Below are positions 7,259 through 15,293 of a stretch of 22,536 bases of DNA, piece after piece. Both the position numbers and the translations under genes were made by a program. The stretch covers positions 1-22,536 of the forward strand of contig JAQCHR010000007.1 of assembly GCA_027619655.1 (NCBI GenBank), given 5' to 3'. The stretch is from Pseudomonadota bacterium. GTDB lineage: Bacteria > Pseudomonadota > Alphaproteobacteria > UBA8366 > GCA-2717185. Each line of letters opens with the position of its first letter. Within the stretch, counting starts at the first letter, position 1. Under the pieces are notes generated by a model. The model did no database searches, was not told the DNA's origin, and saw nothing but the letters and a program-made list of their open reading frames with translations.

Positions 7259-8089
7259 TCAGTGCGGCCGGGTGCCCGCGACGGTAACGCGATAGCCGTG
7301 CCTGGTCTGCGGGAAATAGTCCCACAGCGCCCGGTGCTGGGCGCACCGGTTGTCCCAGAAAGCGATGGATTTCGGTCGCCAGTGAAAGCGGCAGTGGAAT
7401 TCCGGCGTCTCGACATGCCGGTACAGGAATTCCAGCAGCGCCCGGCTTTCCGCCGACTTCATCTCCTCGATCCGGGTCGTAAAATTCTCGTTGACATACA
7501 GTGCCTTGCGGCCGGTTTCCGGATGGGTGCGCACCACCGGGTGCACCGATTCCGGATAGGCGTCCGTGCCGTCGCGCATCCGGCCCTTGTTACCCAGCCG
7601 GCCAAGATGGACATGGCGCGATTCATGCCGGGCATGCAGCCCGTCCAGCAGCGACTTCATCGCATCCGACAGGGCGTCATAGGCGGCGTACATATTGGCG
7701 AACATTGTGTCCCCGCCCGGGCTGGGCACCTGGTGCAGGTGCAGGATACTGCCCATCGGCGGTTCCGCGTCGCAACTGACATCCGAATGCCAGTTTTCCC
7801 CGGCAATGGTCTTGGAATTCTCGTCGGCATGGATGACGAGTATTTCCGGATGCCCTTCCGGCGCCGGCGCGGTCGGGTGGATATGCAGGGCGCCGAAGCG
7901 GCGGCCGAACGCCTTGTGCTGTTCCCAGTCGATATCCTGGTCGCGGAAGAAGATGACCAGATGCTCCAGCAGCGCCCGGTGGATTTCCGCGAAGGCCTGG
8001 TTGCCCAGCGGCTGTCGCAGGTCGATGCCGGAAATTTCCGCGCCGATGACCGGGCTGATCGGCGTCACCGTGATTGTCTCGTATGGCAT
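7259..8089 (-). CDS. TauD/TfdA-family Fe(II)/2-oxoglutarate dioxygenase (copy A)
   Basis: This 276-residue protein should couple 2-oxoglutarate decarboxylation to oxidation of a small organic substrate, as taurine or 2,4-D dioxygenases do. The iron ligands are H101 and D103 (NWHSDVSC) and H252 (AQHRALWDY). R267, 15 residues after the last His, matches the 2-oxoglutarate-binding Arg and has the same spacing as in TauD. The ATG at 8089 follows AGGAGA by 5 nt; the upstream ATG at 8110 is less likely. The gene is divergent from a second family member, with 137 bp between the starts. The substrate is unknown, and no sulfonate transporter is adjacent. Confidence 0.92.
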   Translation of the reverse strand: MPYETITVTPISPVIGAEISGIDLRQPLGNQAFAEIHRALLEHLVIFFRDQDIDWEQHKAFGRRFGALHIHPTAPAPEGHPEILVIHADENSKTIAGENWHSDVSCDAEPPMGSILHLHQVPSPGGDTMFANMYAAYDALSDAMKSLLDGLHARHESRHVHLGRLGNKGRMRDGTDAYPESVHPVVRTHPETGRKALYVNENFTTRIEEMKSAESRALLEFLYRHVETPEFHCRFHWRPKSIAFWDNRCAQHRALWDYFPQTRHGYRVTVAGTRPH

Positions 8090-8152
8090 GGGTGTCTCCT
8101 GAATCGTCATCCAACCGCAACGGTAGCGCCATTTCGCGCCAGTGGCGACTCC

Positions 8153-8171
8153 GCCGCGCTATTTGCGCGGC
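8153..8171. promoter_or_regulatory. inverted repeat between the divergent dioxygenase genes
   Basis: GCCGCGC-TATTT-GCGCGGC is a perfect 7-bp inverted repeat with a 5-nt centre, about midway between the two starts. It is a candidate operator shared by both genes; no regulator gene lies nearby. Confidence 0.4.
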
Positions 8172-8226
8172 GTGCAAACATTGGATAGCCTCATGCCTGC
8201 TGAATTCACTCCACGGGGAACATACC

Positions 8227-9126
8227 ATGGCACAGACCCAGACCGAAGCGACCGCCGGCCCAGCCCCTTCCGGCGCGCCGGGCGCGTTCTCCCTCCGGCG
8301 CCTGTCGGAGATCGGCGGCGTGGAAATCACCGGGATCGACCTGTCCCTGCCGTTGAGCGCGCGCACGAAGGATGCGATCTACGCGGCGTTCCTGGAACAT
8401 TTCATCCTCGTCTTCCCCGGACAGGATCTCGACCCGGCCGCGCAGGAAGCCTTCTCGCGCCAGTTCGGCGACCTGGAAGGCAATGTCCGTCGGCTGGTGC
8501 CCGGCGTGCTCGCGCCGCTGGTCAACCTGGTCACCAACGTGGACGATAACGGCAACCCGACCGAAACCCCGCCGACGCATGGCAATTACTTCTGGCATAC
8601 GGACAAGTCCTACCGGCCGGCCCCGTCGCTGGCGACCATCCTGCATGCCAAGCTGGTGCCGTCATCGGGCGGCGATACGCAATTCGCCAATACCGGTATG
8701 GCCTATGATGCGCTGCCGGAAGCAACAAAACAACGCATTGCGACACTGAAGGTTGTACACAGCTGGGAAGCGAGTCGCAGGAATACCGGCAATGTTCCCG
8801 CCACGGCGGAGGAAATCGCCGACAGCCCGCCGGTCACCCATCCGCTGGTTCGCACCCATCCCGATACCGGACGCAAGGTGTTGTACATGGGCACCCATAC
8901 CTCGCATATCGAGGGCATGGATTACGAAGAAGGCCGGGCCCTGCTGCGTGAATTACTGGAATTTGCCGAGCAGCCGCAATTTGTCTTCACACACCAGTGG
9001 CGGCCCGGTGATGTGGTGATGTGGGACAATCGTACCCTGCTGCATCGCGCCGTCCGCAACTACGACATGAAGCTGGAAAAACGCCTGCTGCATCGTACCG
9101 TGGTGAAGGGGACGAAACCCGTCTGA
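8227..9126 (+). CDS. TauD/TfdA-family Fe(II)/2-oxoglutarate dioxygenase (copy B)
   Basis: This 299-residue dioxygenase is of the same family as its divergent neighbour but clearly a different subgroup. The iron ligands are H124 and D126 (FWHTDKSYRP) and H273 (LLHRAVRNYD). The 2-oxoglutarate Arg is probably R290 in LLHRTVV, two residues further from the His than in copy A. The GGDTQFANT motif after the first ligand pair is typical of TfdA-like enzymes. The ATG at 8227 follows GGGGA by 7 nt; the longer open frame to 8074 runs into the opposite gene and is rejected. The N-terminus has about 25 extra low-complexity residues. The substrate cannot be read from the sequence. Confidence 0.92.
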   Translation: MAQTQTEATAGPAPSGAPGAFSLRRLSEIGGVEITGIDLSLPLSARTKDAIYAAFLEHFILVFPGQDLDPAAQEAFSRQFGDLEGNVRRLVPGVLAPLVNLVTNVDDNGNPTETPPTHGNYFWHTDKSYRPAPSLATILHAKLVPSSGGDTQFANTGMAYDALPEATKQRIATLKVVHSWEASRRNTGNVPATAEEIADSPPVTHPLVRTHPDTGRKVLYMGTHTSHIEGMDYEEGRALLRELLEFAEQPQFVFTHQWRPGDVVMWDNRTLLHRAVRNYDMKLEKRLLHRTVVKGTKPV

Positions 9127-9284
9127 ACCGCGCCGTTTGCGCGTTGCCGCAGGCCGGGCGAAATTATTTTTGCGGTGGCCTCACAAGGGTTGGCAGCCGC
9201 GCCCATATATTTCCCGTAGCCGGCGCCGCACCCCCGCCAATGCGACGGGCAGGGCGGTAATCCGCCGGTTCTGGAGAGAATACC

Positions 9285-9596
9285 ATGATCGGTTCCGCGG
9301 TTGACGCCGCCGGTGGCGCAGTGTTCGAAAATGCGCAGTCCGGTAGTGTATTGCCGTTATCGCGCCACAATTCGCTGATGGCATGGCTGACCGCAGCGAT
9401 GGCGACGTCGCTGGTCCTCAGCGAGCTTCTGACGGTCGATGGCACTCTAGTATGGGCGCTGGGCCGGACCCTGCATCTGGGGATCGAAACGCAGGTCCTT
9501 TTTGGCGGCATCGGGCTTGTCGTGAGCCTCTGGCTGTCATTCCTGTTCTTCCGGGTCGCGCTCCGCTACGAACGCGACCCCGCGCGCCAGGATTGA
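9285..9596 (+). CDS. small two-helix membrane protein, unknown function
   Basis: I do not recognise this 103-residue protein. It has two hydrophobic segments at about 31-51 (MAWLTAAMATSLVLSELL) and 71-92 (VLFGGIGLVVSLWLSFLFF), and a short charged C-terminus (RYERDPARQD) that is probably cytoplasmic. The ATG follows GGAGA by 7 nt, a good ribosome site, which supports real coding. It is 158 bp after the dioxygenase on the same strand and convergent with the SMP-30 gene, whose stop is 25 bp away. Confidence 0.65.
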   Translation: MIGSAVDAAGGAVFENAQSGSVLPLSRHNSLMAWLTAAMATSLVLSELLTVDGTLVWALGRTLHLGIETQVLFGGIGLVVSLWLSFLFFRVALRYERDPARQD

Positions 9597-9621
9597 AGGC
9601 GATCTGCTGAAGGCGCCGGTC

Positions 9622-10512
9622 CTACCGCAATGCGTACCACGGATGCGCCATGCCCGGTGTTTTCATCCGCATGGTGAAGACGGAGGTATGGGCCGTCACC
9701 AGCATGGTGCGCAGGTCGTCCCCGCCGAAGGCCATGTTGATCGCCTGCTCGGGAAATTTGATGACGCCGATCTTCGTGCCGTCCGGCGCCAGCACCCAGA
9801 TGCCGCCGGGCCCGGTGCAGTAGACGCGGCCCAGCGCATCCACTTTCATGCCGTCGGGAAAGCCCGGTTCGTCGCCTTCGCTCAGGTCGGCGAAGATGCG
9901 CCGCCGCGCCATGTTGCCGCTCGAATCCAGGTCGATGGCGTGGATATATTTCGTCGATCCCGTATTGGCGACATACAGCACCCGCTCGTCCGGTGAAAAG
10001 GCGAGGCCATTGGGGTATTCGCAGGTCACGATGGGCGTCATCGCCCCGTCCGGCGTGATCCTGTAAACGCGCGATCCGGCCCAGAGGATGATTTTGTTTT
10101 CGGAAGTGTGCTGTTCACGGTCGGCAAACGGGACGCTCATTCCCGGATCGGTGAAATACAGGTCACCGTTGGAATGGCAGATGGCGTCGTTCGGCCGGTT
10201 CAGCCGTCCGCCCTCGAAGCGGTCGACCAGGGTTTCGGGTTCCGCCTCGCCGAGGCTCCGCGTCACGCGCTTGCCCTCGCCCTCGCACTGGATCAACCGG
10301 CCCTGCAAGTCGAAGGTCATGCCGTTGCCGTTGTTGGTCCGGCGGATCAGCACCGGTTCCTCGCCGGGTTTCACGCGGTACAGCGCACCGGGGCGGATAT
10401 CGTTGAAATAGAAGAACCCGTCCGGGTGCCACAGCGGCCCCTCGGTAAAGGCATAGCCCGTGGCCACGCGCCGGATGTCGGATGATTCGATGATGTCGGA
10501 CAGGTCGGTCAT
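9622..10512 (-). CDS. SMP-30/gluconolactonase/LRE-family hydrolase
   Basis: This 296-residue six-bladed beta-propeller lactonase or esterase should open sugar or related lactones with a divalent metal. The predicted metal ligands are E24 (FTEGPLWHPDG), N108 (RPNDAICH), N168 (YPNGLAFSPD) and D220 (FPDGMKVD), all in place. No signal peptide is seen, so it is probably cytoplasmic. The ATG at 10512 has AAAGG about 9 nt upstream. It stands between unrelated genes. The family is often found in sugar-acid catabolism; with the nearby Ldh2-type dehydrogenase such a role is plausible but unproven. Confidence 0.9.
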   Translation of the reverse strand: MTDLSDIIESSDIRRVATGYAFTEGPLWHPDGFFYFNDIRPGALYRVKPGEEPVLIRRTNNGNGMTFDLQGRLIQCEGEGKRVTRSLGEAEPETLVDRFEGGRLNRPNDAICHSNGDLYFTDPGMSVPFADREQHTSENKIILWAGSRVYRITPDGAMTPIVTCEYPNGLAFSPDERVLYVANTGSTKYIHAIDLDSSGNMARRRIFADLSEGDEPGFPDGMKVDALGRVYCTGPGGIWVLAPDGTKIGVIKFPEQAINMAFGGDDLRTMLVTAHTSVFTMRMKTPGMAHPWYALR

Positions 10513-10724
10513 GGTCGCACGCCTTTCGCTGGTCGTCCCTGTATCGGGACCAGTCTATCCATGCCGACCATTGCGGGAAAGGCAGCGTTTTCGTTCAGGT
10601 ATGCGTTGCTGCGCCGGACAGCCGGCAACGGCGCCTGGAATTATTTTACACGACCGGAAAATATACACCGTATGAGGGACGTCGCCGCCCGGCCAACCGG
10701 GTAATTTCCGTATTATCGGCGAAA

Positions 10725-10740
10725 CCGGCCAGCAGGCCGG
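10725..10740. other. hairpin in the 5' region of the PEP-CTERM gene
   Basis: CCGGCC-AGCA-GGCCGG forms a perfect 6-bp stem with a 4-nt loop about 40 nt before the start codon. The role is unknown: leader structure or weak terminator. Confidence 0.3.
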
Positions 10741-10780
10741 ACCCGGTGACAACAAATGCGTTCCTTTTAGGGATAAAAAA

Positions 10781-11665
10781 ATGACGAACAAAGAAGTTGG
10801 CCCCTCACGCATCGGCGCGATGCTGTCGGCGGCGGTTGTTTCCGCGGTCATGCTGGTTTCCGCATCGGCCTCCGCGGGCCTGATCAACAATTCGGGCGGT
10901 ACCGGCGCCGGGGGACAGGCGACGACCACCGGGACGTCGACGACGCAGATCCTGCCGCAGTCCAGTATCTTCGATCACGGATTTTTCCGCTCGGGCGACG
11001 GCGTCGGCTCTGAAACCAACTCGGCGAACGGTAACCAGAACGTCATCATCCAGCCGCATAACGCCTGGGTGACGCCGAACCAGATCAACGGTAATACCGA
11101 AGGCGCGTTCTGGATCTCGCATGATGTCGGCACTGGCGCCAATGGCAATGTGACCGTGCCGATTACGGCTTCCTGCGGTACCGGGCTCGGCAATTGCGAC
11201 GCAAACGATATTTCGGTCTCGTTCTTCGAAAGCATCACCGCCAATGCCGGCGATACGCTCGGCTTCTGGGTCTATGCGGACGATACGGCGCGTGTCCTGC
11301 TCAGCGGCCCGGGCGTGCTGACGGACCTGACGGGGGACGGCGCCTTTGTCGATGACGCCTTTGTCCAGATTTCGATCGACCCGAACTTCACGCAGGGAAC
11401 CTGCGCCATCGGTCCGATCGGCTGCCAGGCCAGCGAGTTCTCGTTTATCGAGGTCCAGGGACTGCTGGCCGGGGAATATACCATCCGCATCGACACGTAC
11501 CAGACCAGCGGCGGCTCGAACGCTACCGGCGGCAACCCCTTCGGCGTCCTGTATTCCGGGGGACTTTCCAGTGTGAACGCGGTGCCGGAACCGGGCGCCT
11601 TGGCCCTGTTCGCCATAGGATTGGCCGGGCTCGGCTTTGCGGCAAGGCGCCGTGTCGCGGCCTGA
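10781..11665 (+). CDS. PEP-CTERM domain exoprotein
   Basis: This 294-residue exported protein has an N-terminal signal peptide (about 1-32, cleavage likely after SASASA). Its Gly/Thr/Asn-rich beta-type body resembles calcium- or polysaccharide-associated exoproteins. The C-terminal sorting tag at about 268-291 is VPEPGALALF followed by a hydrophobic helix and RRR. PEP-CTERM tags are recognised by exosortase (EpsH/XrtA type), which usually links such proteins to exopolysaccharide and biofilm; no exosortase gene is in this window. The cysteines (CGTGLGNC, CAIGPIGC) may form disulfides. An AGGGAT site precedes the ATG, and a nested-stem terminator follows, so it is probably monocistronic. Confidence 0.88.
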   Translation: MTNKEVGPSRIGAMLSAAVVSAVMLVSASASAGLINNSGGTGAGGQATTTGTSTTQILPQSSIFDHGFFRSGDGVGSETNSANGNQNVIIQPHNAWVTPNQINGNTEGAFWISHDVGTGANGNVTVPITASCGTGLGNCDANDISVSFFESITANAGDTLGFWVYADDTARVLLSGPGVLTDLTGDGAFVDDAFVQISIDPNFTQGTCAIGPIGCQASEFSFIEVQGLLAGEYTIRIDTYQTSGGSNATGGNPFGVLYSGGLSSVNAVPEPGALALFAIGLAGLGFAARRRVAA

Positions 11666-11672
11666 CCCTTCG

Positions 11673-11726
11673 TCAAACGAACGCAGCGCGGAACGGCGGT
11701 CCCCAGGGGCCGCCGTTTTCGTTTGA
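11673..11726 (+). terminator. nested-stem intrinsic terminator after the PEP-CTERM gene
   Basis: The inner hairpin AACGGCGG (11692-11699) / CCGCCGTT (11710-11717), with CCCC/GGGG also paired, is followed by TTTCGTTT. An outer stem TCAAACGAA (11673-11681) / TTCGTTTGA (11718-11726) closes the structure perfectly. It starts 8 bp after the stop codon. Confidence 0.65.
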
Positions 11727-11743
11727 ACGGCGCCGTCGGCCGT

Positions 11744-12283
11744 TTACGCGCCGTTGTGGATCCCCGGCCAGGCGTCGCGCAGGAAGACGGTGAGGTCGAA
11801 GGCCTTGCCGCGGCTGGGCACCTGGAACAGCATGTCGTTGACGAAGCCGCGGTGGAACGACGCGTGGTTGACCAGGTGCAGCAGGATCTCCAGCCGCGTC
11901 ATCGCCCCGTCGCCACCGCCGACATAGGTGAAATGGACGGTTTCGTGCAGCGCCGCGTCGGACAGCCCGGCGGCGTATGCGACGTAATGCCGGTCCATCC
12001 CCTTCAGTTTTTCGCTGACGTCGGCGAAGGGCGGCGAGGTTTCGGTATTCCGGCCGGCATAGCCGTGCGCCCGGCCTTCCAGATGCGCCCGGAAGATATC
12101 CCCGATCACGAAGATATGGTTCATCGTATGCGCCATATTGGTGAACAGGGTCTGGCGCGGCTTCATGATTTCACCGTCCGGCAGTTGCGCCACCGTATCC
12201 AGCAACCCGGCATTCGCCTAGGCCATGTAATGGGTCATCTTGCGGGCCAGAACCTGGCTGGCACTCGGTTCGCTCTGCGCCAT
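11744..12283 (-). pseudogene. DinB-family gene interrupted by an amber codon
   Basis: Read through, this is a 179-codon DinB-family (four-helix, metal-binding) protein starting at the ATG at 12283, which has GAGGA just upstream. Codon 22 is TAG (12218-12220). The sequence around it, H-Y-M-A-stop-A-N-A-G-L-L-D, lines up with the family motif Y-N-x-W-A-N, so the stop replaces the conserved Trp (TGG to TAG by one transition). The remainder is intact: H56 (TMNHIF), then HLVNHASFHRG carrying the other metal-binding histidines, and a normal end at 11744. An internal start (for example at 12205) would give a 153-residue protein lacking most of helix 1. It is probably a recent pseudogene or a base-call error; suppression is possible but has no support here. 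Confidence 0.75.
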
Positions 12284-12374
12284 TTCGTCCTCGGGTTGCG
12301 GTGTGCGGATCGGCGCGATACTAACCGAAATAAGGGTGCCCGGCATCGTCTTTGCAGCAAATGGGGGTTTTTCG

Positions 12375-12746
12375 ATGGATCTTGGCAATTTTTCAGTCAG
12401 CCTGGCGGTGCGCAACATCGCGGCCTCGCGGGCTTTTTATAAAAAACTCGGTTTCACGGTAATCGGCGGCGATGCCGGGCAGGGCTGGCTGATCCTGCAA
12501 TCCCCGCGCTGCGTGATCGGGCTGTTCCAGGGCATGCTCGAAAAGAACACGCTGACCTTCAATCCCGGCTGGGATGAAACGGGCCAGCCGCTGGGCTCAT
12601 TCACCGACATCCGGGAAATCCAGAAGCGCCTGAAGGCGGATGGCGTCGCCTTCGCCAGCGAAGCGGACGAATCCACCACCGACCCCGCAAGCTGCATGCT
12701 GGTCGATCCGGACGGCAACCCGATCCTGCTCGACCAGCATGTGTGA
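12375..12746 (+). CDS. VOC-family (glyoxalase/bleomycin-resistance fold) protein
   Basis: This is a 123-residue single-domain VOC protein. It opens with SVSLAVRNIAASRAFYKKLG and the strand FTVIGG, and ends with the typical VDPDGNPILLDQH. Members bind a metal or small ligand and range from lyases to drug-binding proteins; no specific role can be read here. The ATG at 12375 follows GGGGG at 12363-12367; a longer reading frame upstream overlaps the divergent DinB start and is rejected. It is convergent with the Ldh2-type gene, whose stop is 39 bp away. Confidence 0.85.
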   Translation: MDLGNFSVSLAVRNIAASRAFYKKLGFTVIGGDAGQGWLILQSPRCVIGLFQGMLEKNTLTFNPGWDETGQPLGSFTDIREIQKRLKADGVAFASEADESTTDPASCMLVDPDGNPILLDQHV

Positions 12747-12785
12747 CGCTGTTGGCGTACCGCCCGGTGGTCTTCCCGGCCCCTG

Positions 12786-13835
12786 CTAAAGGTCCAGTTC
12801 CTTGGCGCAGCCGAATTTCTCCGCCAGGTCGCCCAGCTTTTTCCAGGTCGCATCCTCGACATCGATGCCGTCGACGCTGCGCTTCTGTTCGGTGAGGTAT
12901 TCCATCTCGCCGGGGTAATACACCTTGTCGAATCCCTTCTGGGTCGGGGTTTCGTTCAGGTAATGGGCGAATTCGGTGACTTCCTGCTTGAAGGTATCCA
13001 GCGGGCGGAAGGCCTCGACCTTGAACACCGCCATGAAGCAGCCGTCATTGTGGCGGCCGGTGGGTTCCACGCCGAAGCCCAGCCCGGTCAGCAGCCCGGA
13101 GAATATCTCGACCATCGCGGCCAGCCCCGTGCCCTTGTAGCCGACCAGCCCGCCCAGCGGCAGCAGCACGCCGCCCTTGCTCAGGTCGCCCGGGTCGGTC
13201 GTCTGTTCGCCGTCCTTGGTCAGCACCCAGCCTTCGGGGATGCTCTGCCCGCGCGCCTCGGCCAGCTTGATCTTGCCGTTGGCGGCTGCGGAAGTCGCCA
13301 TGTCGATGAAGACCGGCCCGGGCAGGTTGGAGGGCATGGCGATGGCGATCGGGTTGGTGCCCAGCCGCGCCTCGCGCCCGCCGAACGGCGCAACCGCCTT
13401 GGGCGAGCGGCCGGAATCCGCCGTCATCATGGCGATGAAGCCTTCCTCCGCCGCCATGATCGGGTACGAGGCGGCGCGGCCCACATGGCCCTGGCGGAAC
13501 ACGGTTGTGGCAGCGACGTTCTGTTTCTTGCCTTTTTCGATAGTCTTCTTCATCGCGAACTCATTGACCACGTAGCCGAAGCCCCAATGCCCGTCGATCA
13601 CGGTCGTCGTTTCGGTTTCCTGCACGATGTCGATGGGCGCGCCGGGGACGATATGCTTCACCTCGACCCGGTTGATGTAGGACGGAATCTGGATGATGCC
13701 GTGCGAATCATGCCCGACCAGGTTGGCGTTGATGACGTGCCGCGCCACGGTGGCGGCCTCGCTCGCCGGGGCGCCGGCGCCTTCCAGCAGTCTCGCGGCA
13801 ATGGTCCTCAATCGGTCGGCTTGGATTAACGGCAT
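12786..13835 (-). CDS. Ldh2/MdhI-family NAD(P)-dependent malate/lactate/ureidoglycolate dehydrogenase
   Basis: This 349-residue protein is of the type II malate/L-lactate dehydrogenase family, which oxidises 2-hydroxyacids or reduces 2-ketoacids and some imines with NAD(P). The family signature VGHDSHGI holds the catalytic H45. Further landmarks are FRQGHVGRAASYP, FGGREARLGTNPIAIAMP, PVFIDMATSAAANGKI and LPLGGLVGYKGTGLA. The length is normal for the family. The ATG at 13835 follows GGGGGAAG by 5 nt; the start at 13907 lies in the divergent promoter region. It is divergent from the second Rieske oxygenase and may share regulation with it. The exact substrate is unknown. Confidence 0.92.
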   Translation of the reverse strand: MPLIQADRLRTIAARLLEGAGAPASEAATVARHVINANLVGHDSHGIIQIPSYINRVEVKHIVPGAPIDIVQETETTTVIDGHWGFGYVVNEFAMKKTIEKGKKQNVAATTVFRQGHVGRAASYPIMAAEEGFIAMMTADSGRSPKAVAPFGGREARLGTNPIAIAMPSNLPGPVFIDMATSAAANGKIKLAEARGQSIPEGWVLTKDGEQTTDPGDLSKGGVLLPLGGLVGYKGTGLAAMVEIFSGLLTGLGFGVEPTGRHNDGCFMAVFKVEAFRPLDTFKQEVTEFAHYLNETPTQKGFDKVYYPGEMEYLTEQKRSVDGIDVEDATWKKLGDLAEKFGCAKELDL

Positions 13836-13866
13836 GGTCTTCCCCCGGGTCTGTGTTTTACGGATT

Positions 13867-13944
13867 TGGCCCCATGATAAGCACGCCGCGCCGAATATGA
13901 AAATCACCTTGGCGGACGGGGCTCATCGCGGCAGGATGGGGCCA
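13867..13944. promoter_or_regulatory. 9-bp inverted repeat spanning the Ldh2/Rieske divergent region
   Basis: TGGCCCCAT (13867-13875) and ATGGGGCCA (13936-13944) are perfect complements, 60 bp apart, and bracket most of the 122-bp intergenic region. A paired operator is possible, but so is chance in GC-rich DNA. Confidence 0.25.
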
Positions 13945-13957
13945 TGGGAGAGACGCG

Positions 13958-15292
13958 ATGACGACAGCGAAAGACAGCGAGGACCTGACCCGCGTCGGGC
14001 CGGGGACGGTGATGGGCGATTTCATGCGCCAGTACTGGATCCCGGCGGCGAAATCGGACGAGCTGGAAGCCGATGGCGACCCGATGCGGCTGATGCTGCT
14101 GGGCGAGAAGCTGATCGCCTTCCGCGACACCGACGGCCGGGTCGGGGTGATGGACCACCGCTGCCCGCACCGCTGCGCCTCGCTGTTCCTCGGCCGCAAC
14201 GAGGAAGGCGGCATCCGCTGCGTCTATCACGGCTGGAAATTCGATGCGGAGGGCAACTGCGTCGACATGCCGAACCTGCGGCCGGAGCAGGATTTCAAAC
14301 ACAAGGTGCAGGCAAAGGCCTACCGGGTGGCGGAGCGCAACGCGCTGGTCTGGGTCTATATGGGCGCGCGCGCCGAGGCGCCGCCGCTGCCGGCGATGGA
14401 ATCGGCGCTGGTGCCCGAAGGCGATGTCGGAATCAATTTCGTGTTGCGCGACTGCAACTGGATGCAGGCGCTGGAAGGGGATATCGATACCTCGCATTTC
14501 GGCTTCCTGCATGTCGGCCATGTGGGGCCGGAGGATGTGCCCGAAGACCACCCCTTCAACCAGACGGTCAATGACCGCGCACCGCGCTTCGACGTTGCCG
14601 ATACGCCCTGGGGCACCAGCTACGGCGCCTGGCGGCAATGCGCGCCGGGGCGGAATTACTGGCGGATTTCCAACTTCATCTTTCCGTTCTGGACGCAGAC
14701 GCCGCAGGGCGCCTTCGACAGCCATGTGCATGCCCGCGCCTGGGTGCCACTGGACGACACCCACACCATGTTCATCTATGTCTACTGGAAGGCGGGCAGT
14801 TCCGGCGGCAACCGGAAACGGCCGCCGCTGCTGAACGGCAAGCTGGGCGCGCCGCGCGCGGAACATGAATACCAGCCCAACACCACCGACTGGCTGCGCC
14901 GCTGGCGCATCACCGGCAATGAATCGAACGACTGGCAGATCGACCGGGAACTGCAGCGCAGCGGCGCGCTGTTTACCGGCATCGCCAATATCCACCAGCA
15001 GGACCAGGCGGTCACTGAAAGCATGGGGCCGGTGACCGACCACAGCTTCGAGCACCTGGCCCCCTCCGACCTGATGATCACCCGCACGCGGCGGCGCTGC
15101 CTGCTGGCGGCGCGCGCCTTCCGAGAAACGGGCGCGGCCCCGCCGGGCGTGGACGATCCGGAAACCTTCTTCGCCGTGCGCAGCGGCTATTTCGAGGAGG
15201 AGGAGTCCGTCAGCTTCGCCGAAGCCTATGCCCGCCATCTGGAAAGCGTGACCCGCGCCGTGAATCCGTCCGCCGCCGACGCGGCCGACTGA
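13958..15292 (+). CDS. Rieske 2Fe-2S ring-hydroxylating oxygenase, phthalate 4,5-dioxygenase-like
   Basis: This is a 444-residue terminal oxygenase. The Rieske ligands are C69-x-H71 (CPHRCASL) and C88-x2-H91 (CVYHGWKF). The catalytic iron ligands are H180 and H185 in D177-T-S-H-F-G-F-L-H, preceded by N167 (DCNWMQALEGDID), the form seen in the phthalate dioxygenase oxygenase-subunit group. The length fits that group and is about 100 residues longer than the other Rieske protein here. The ATG at 13958 follows GGGAGAG. An MFS transporter begins one base after its stop, indicating an operon of uptake plus oxidation. No reductase is encoded nearby. Assigning phthalate as the substrate would be over-reading. 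Confidence 0.93.
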   Translation: MTTAKDSEDLTRVGPGTVMGDFMRQYWIPAAKSDELEADGDPMRLMLLGEKLIAFRDTDGRVGVMDHRCPHRCASLFLGRNEEGGIRCVYHGWKFDAEGNCVDMPNLRPEQDFKHKVQAKAYRVAERNALVWVYMGARAEAPPLPAMESALVPEGDVGINFVLRDCNWMQALEGDIDTSHFGFLHVGHVGPEDVPEDHPFNQTVNDRAPRFDVADTPWGTSYGAWRQCAPGRNYWRISNFIFPFWTQTPQGAFDSHVHARAWVPLDDTHTMFIYVYWKAGSSGGNRKRPPLLNGKLGAPRAEHEYQPNTTDWLRRWRITGNESNDWQIDRELQRSGALFTGIANIHQQDQAVTESMGPVTDHSFEHLAPSDLMITRTRRRCLLAARAFRETGAAPPGVDDPETFFAVRSGYFEEEESVSFAEAYARHLESVTRAVNPSAADAAD

Positions 15293-15293
15293 C

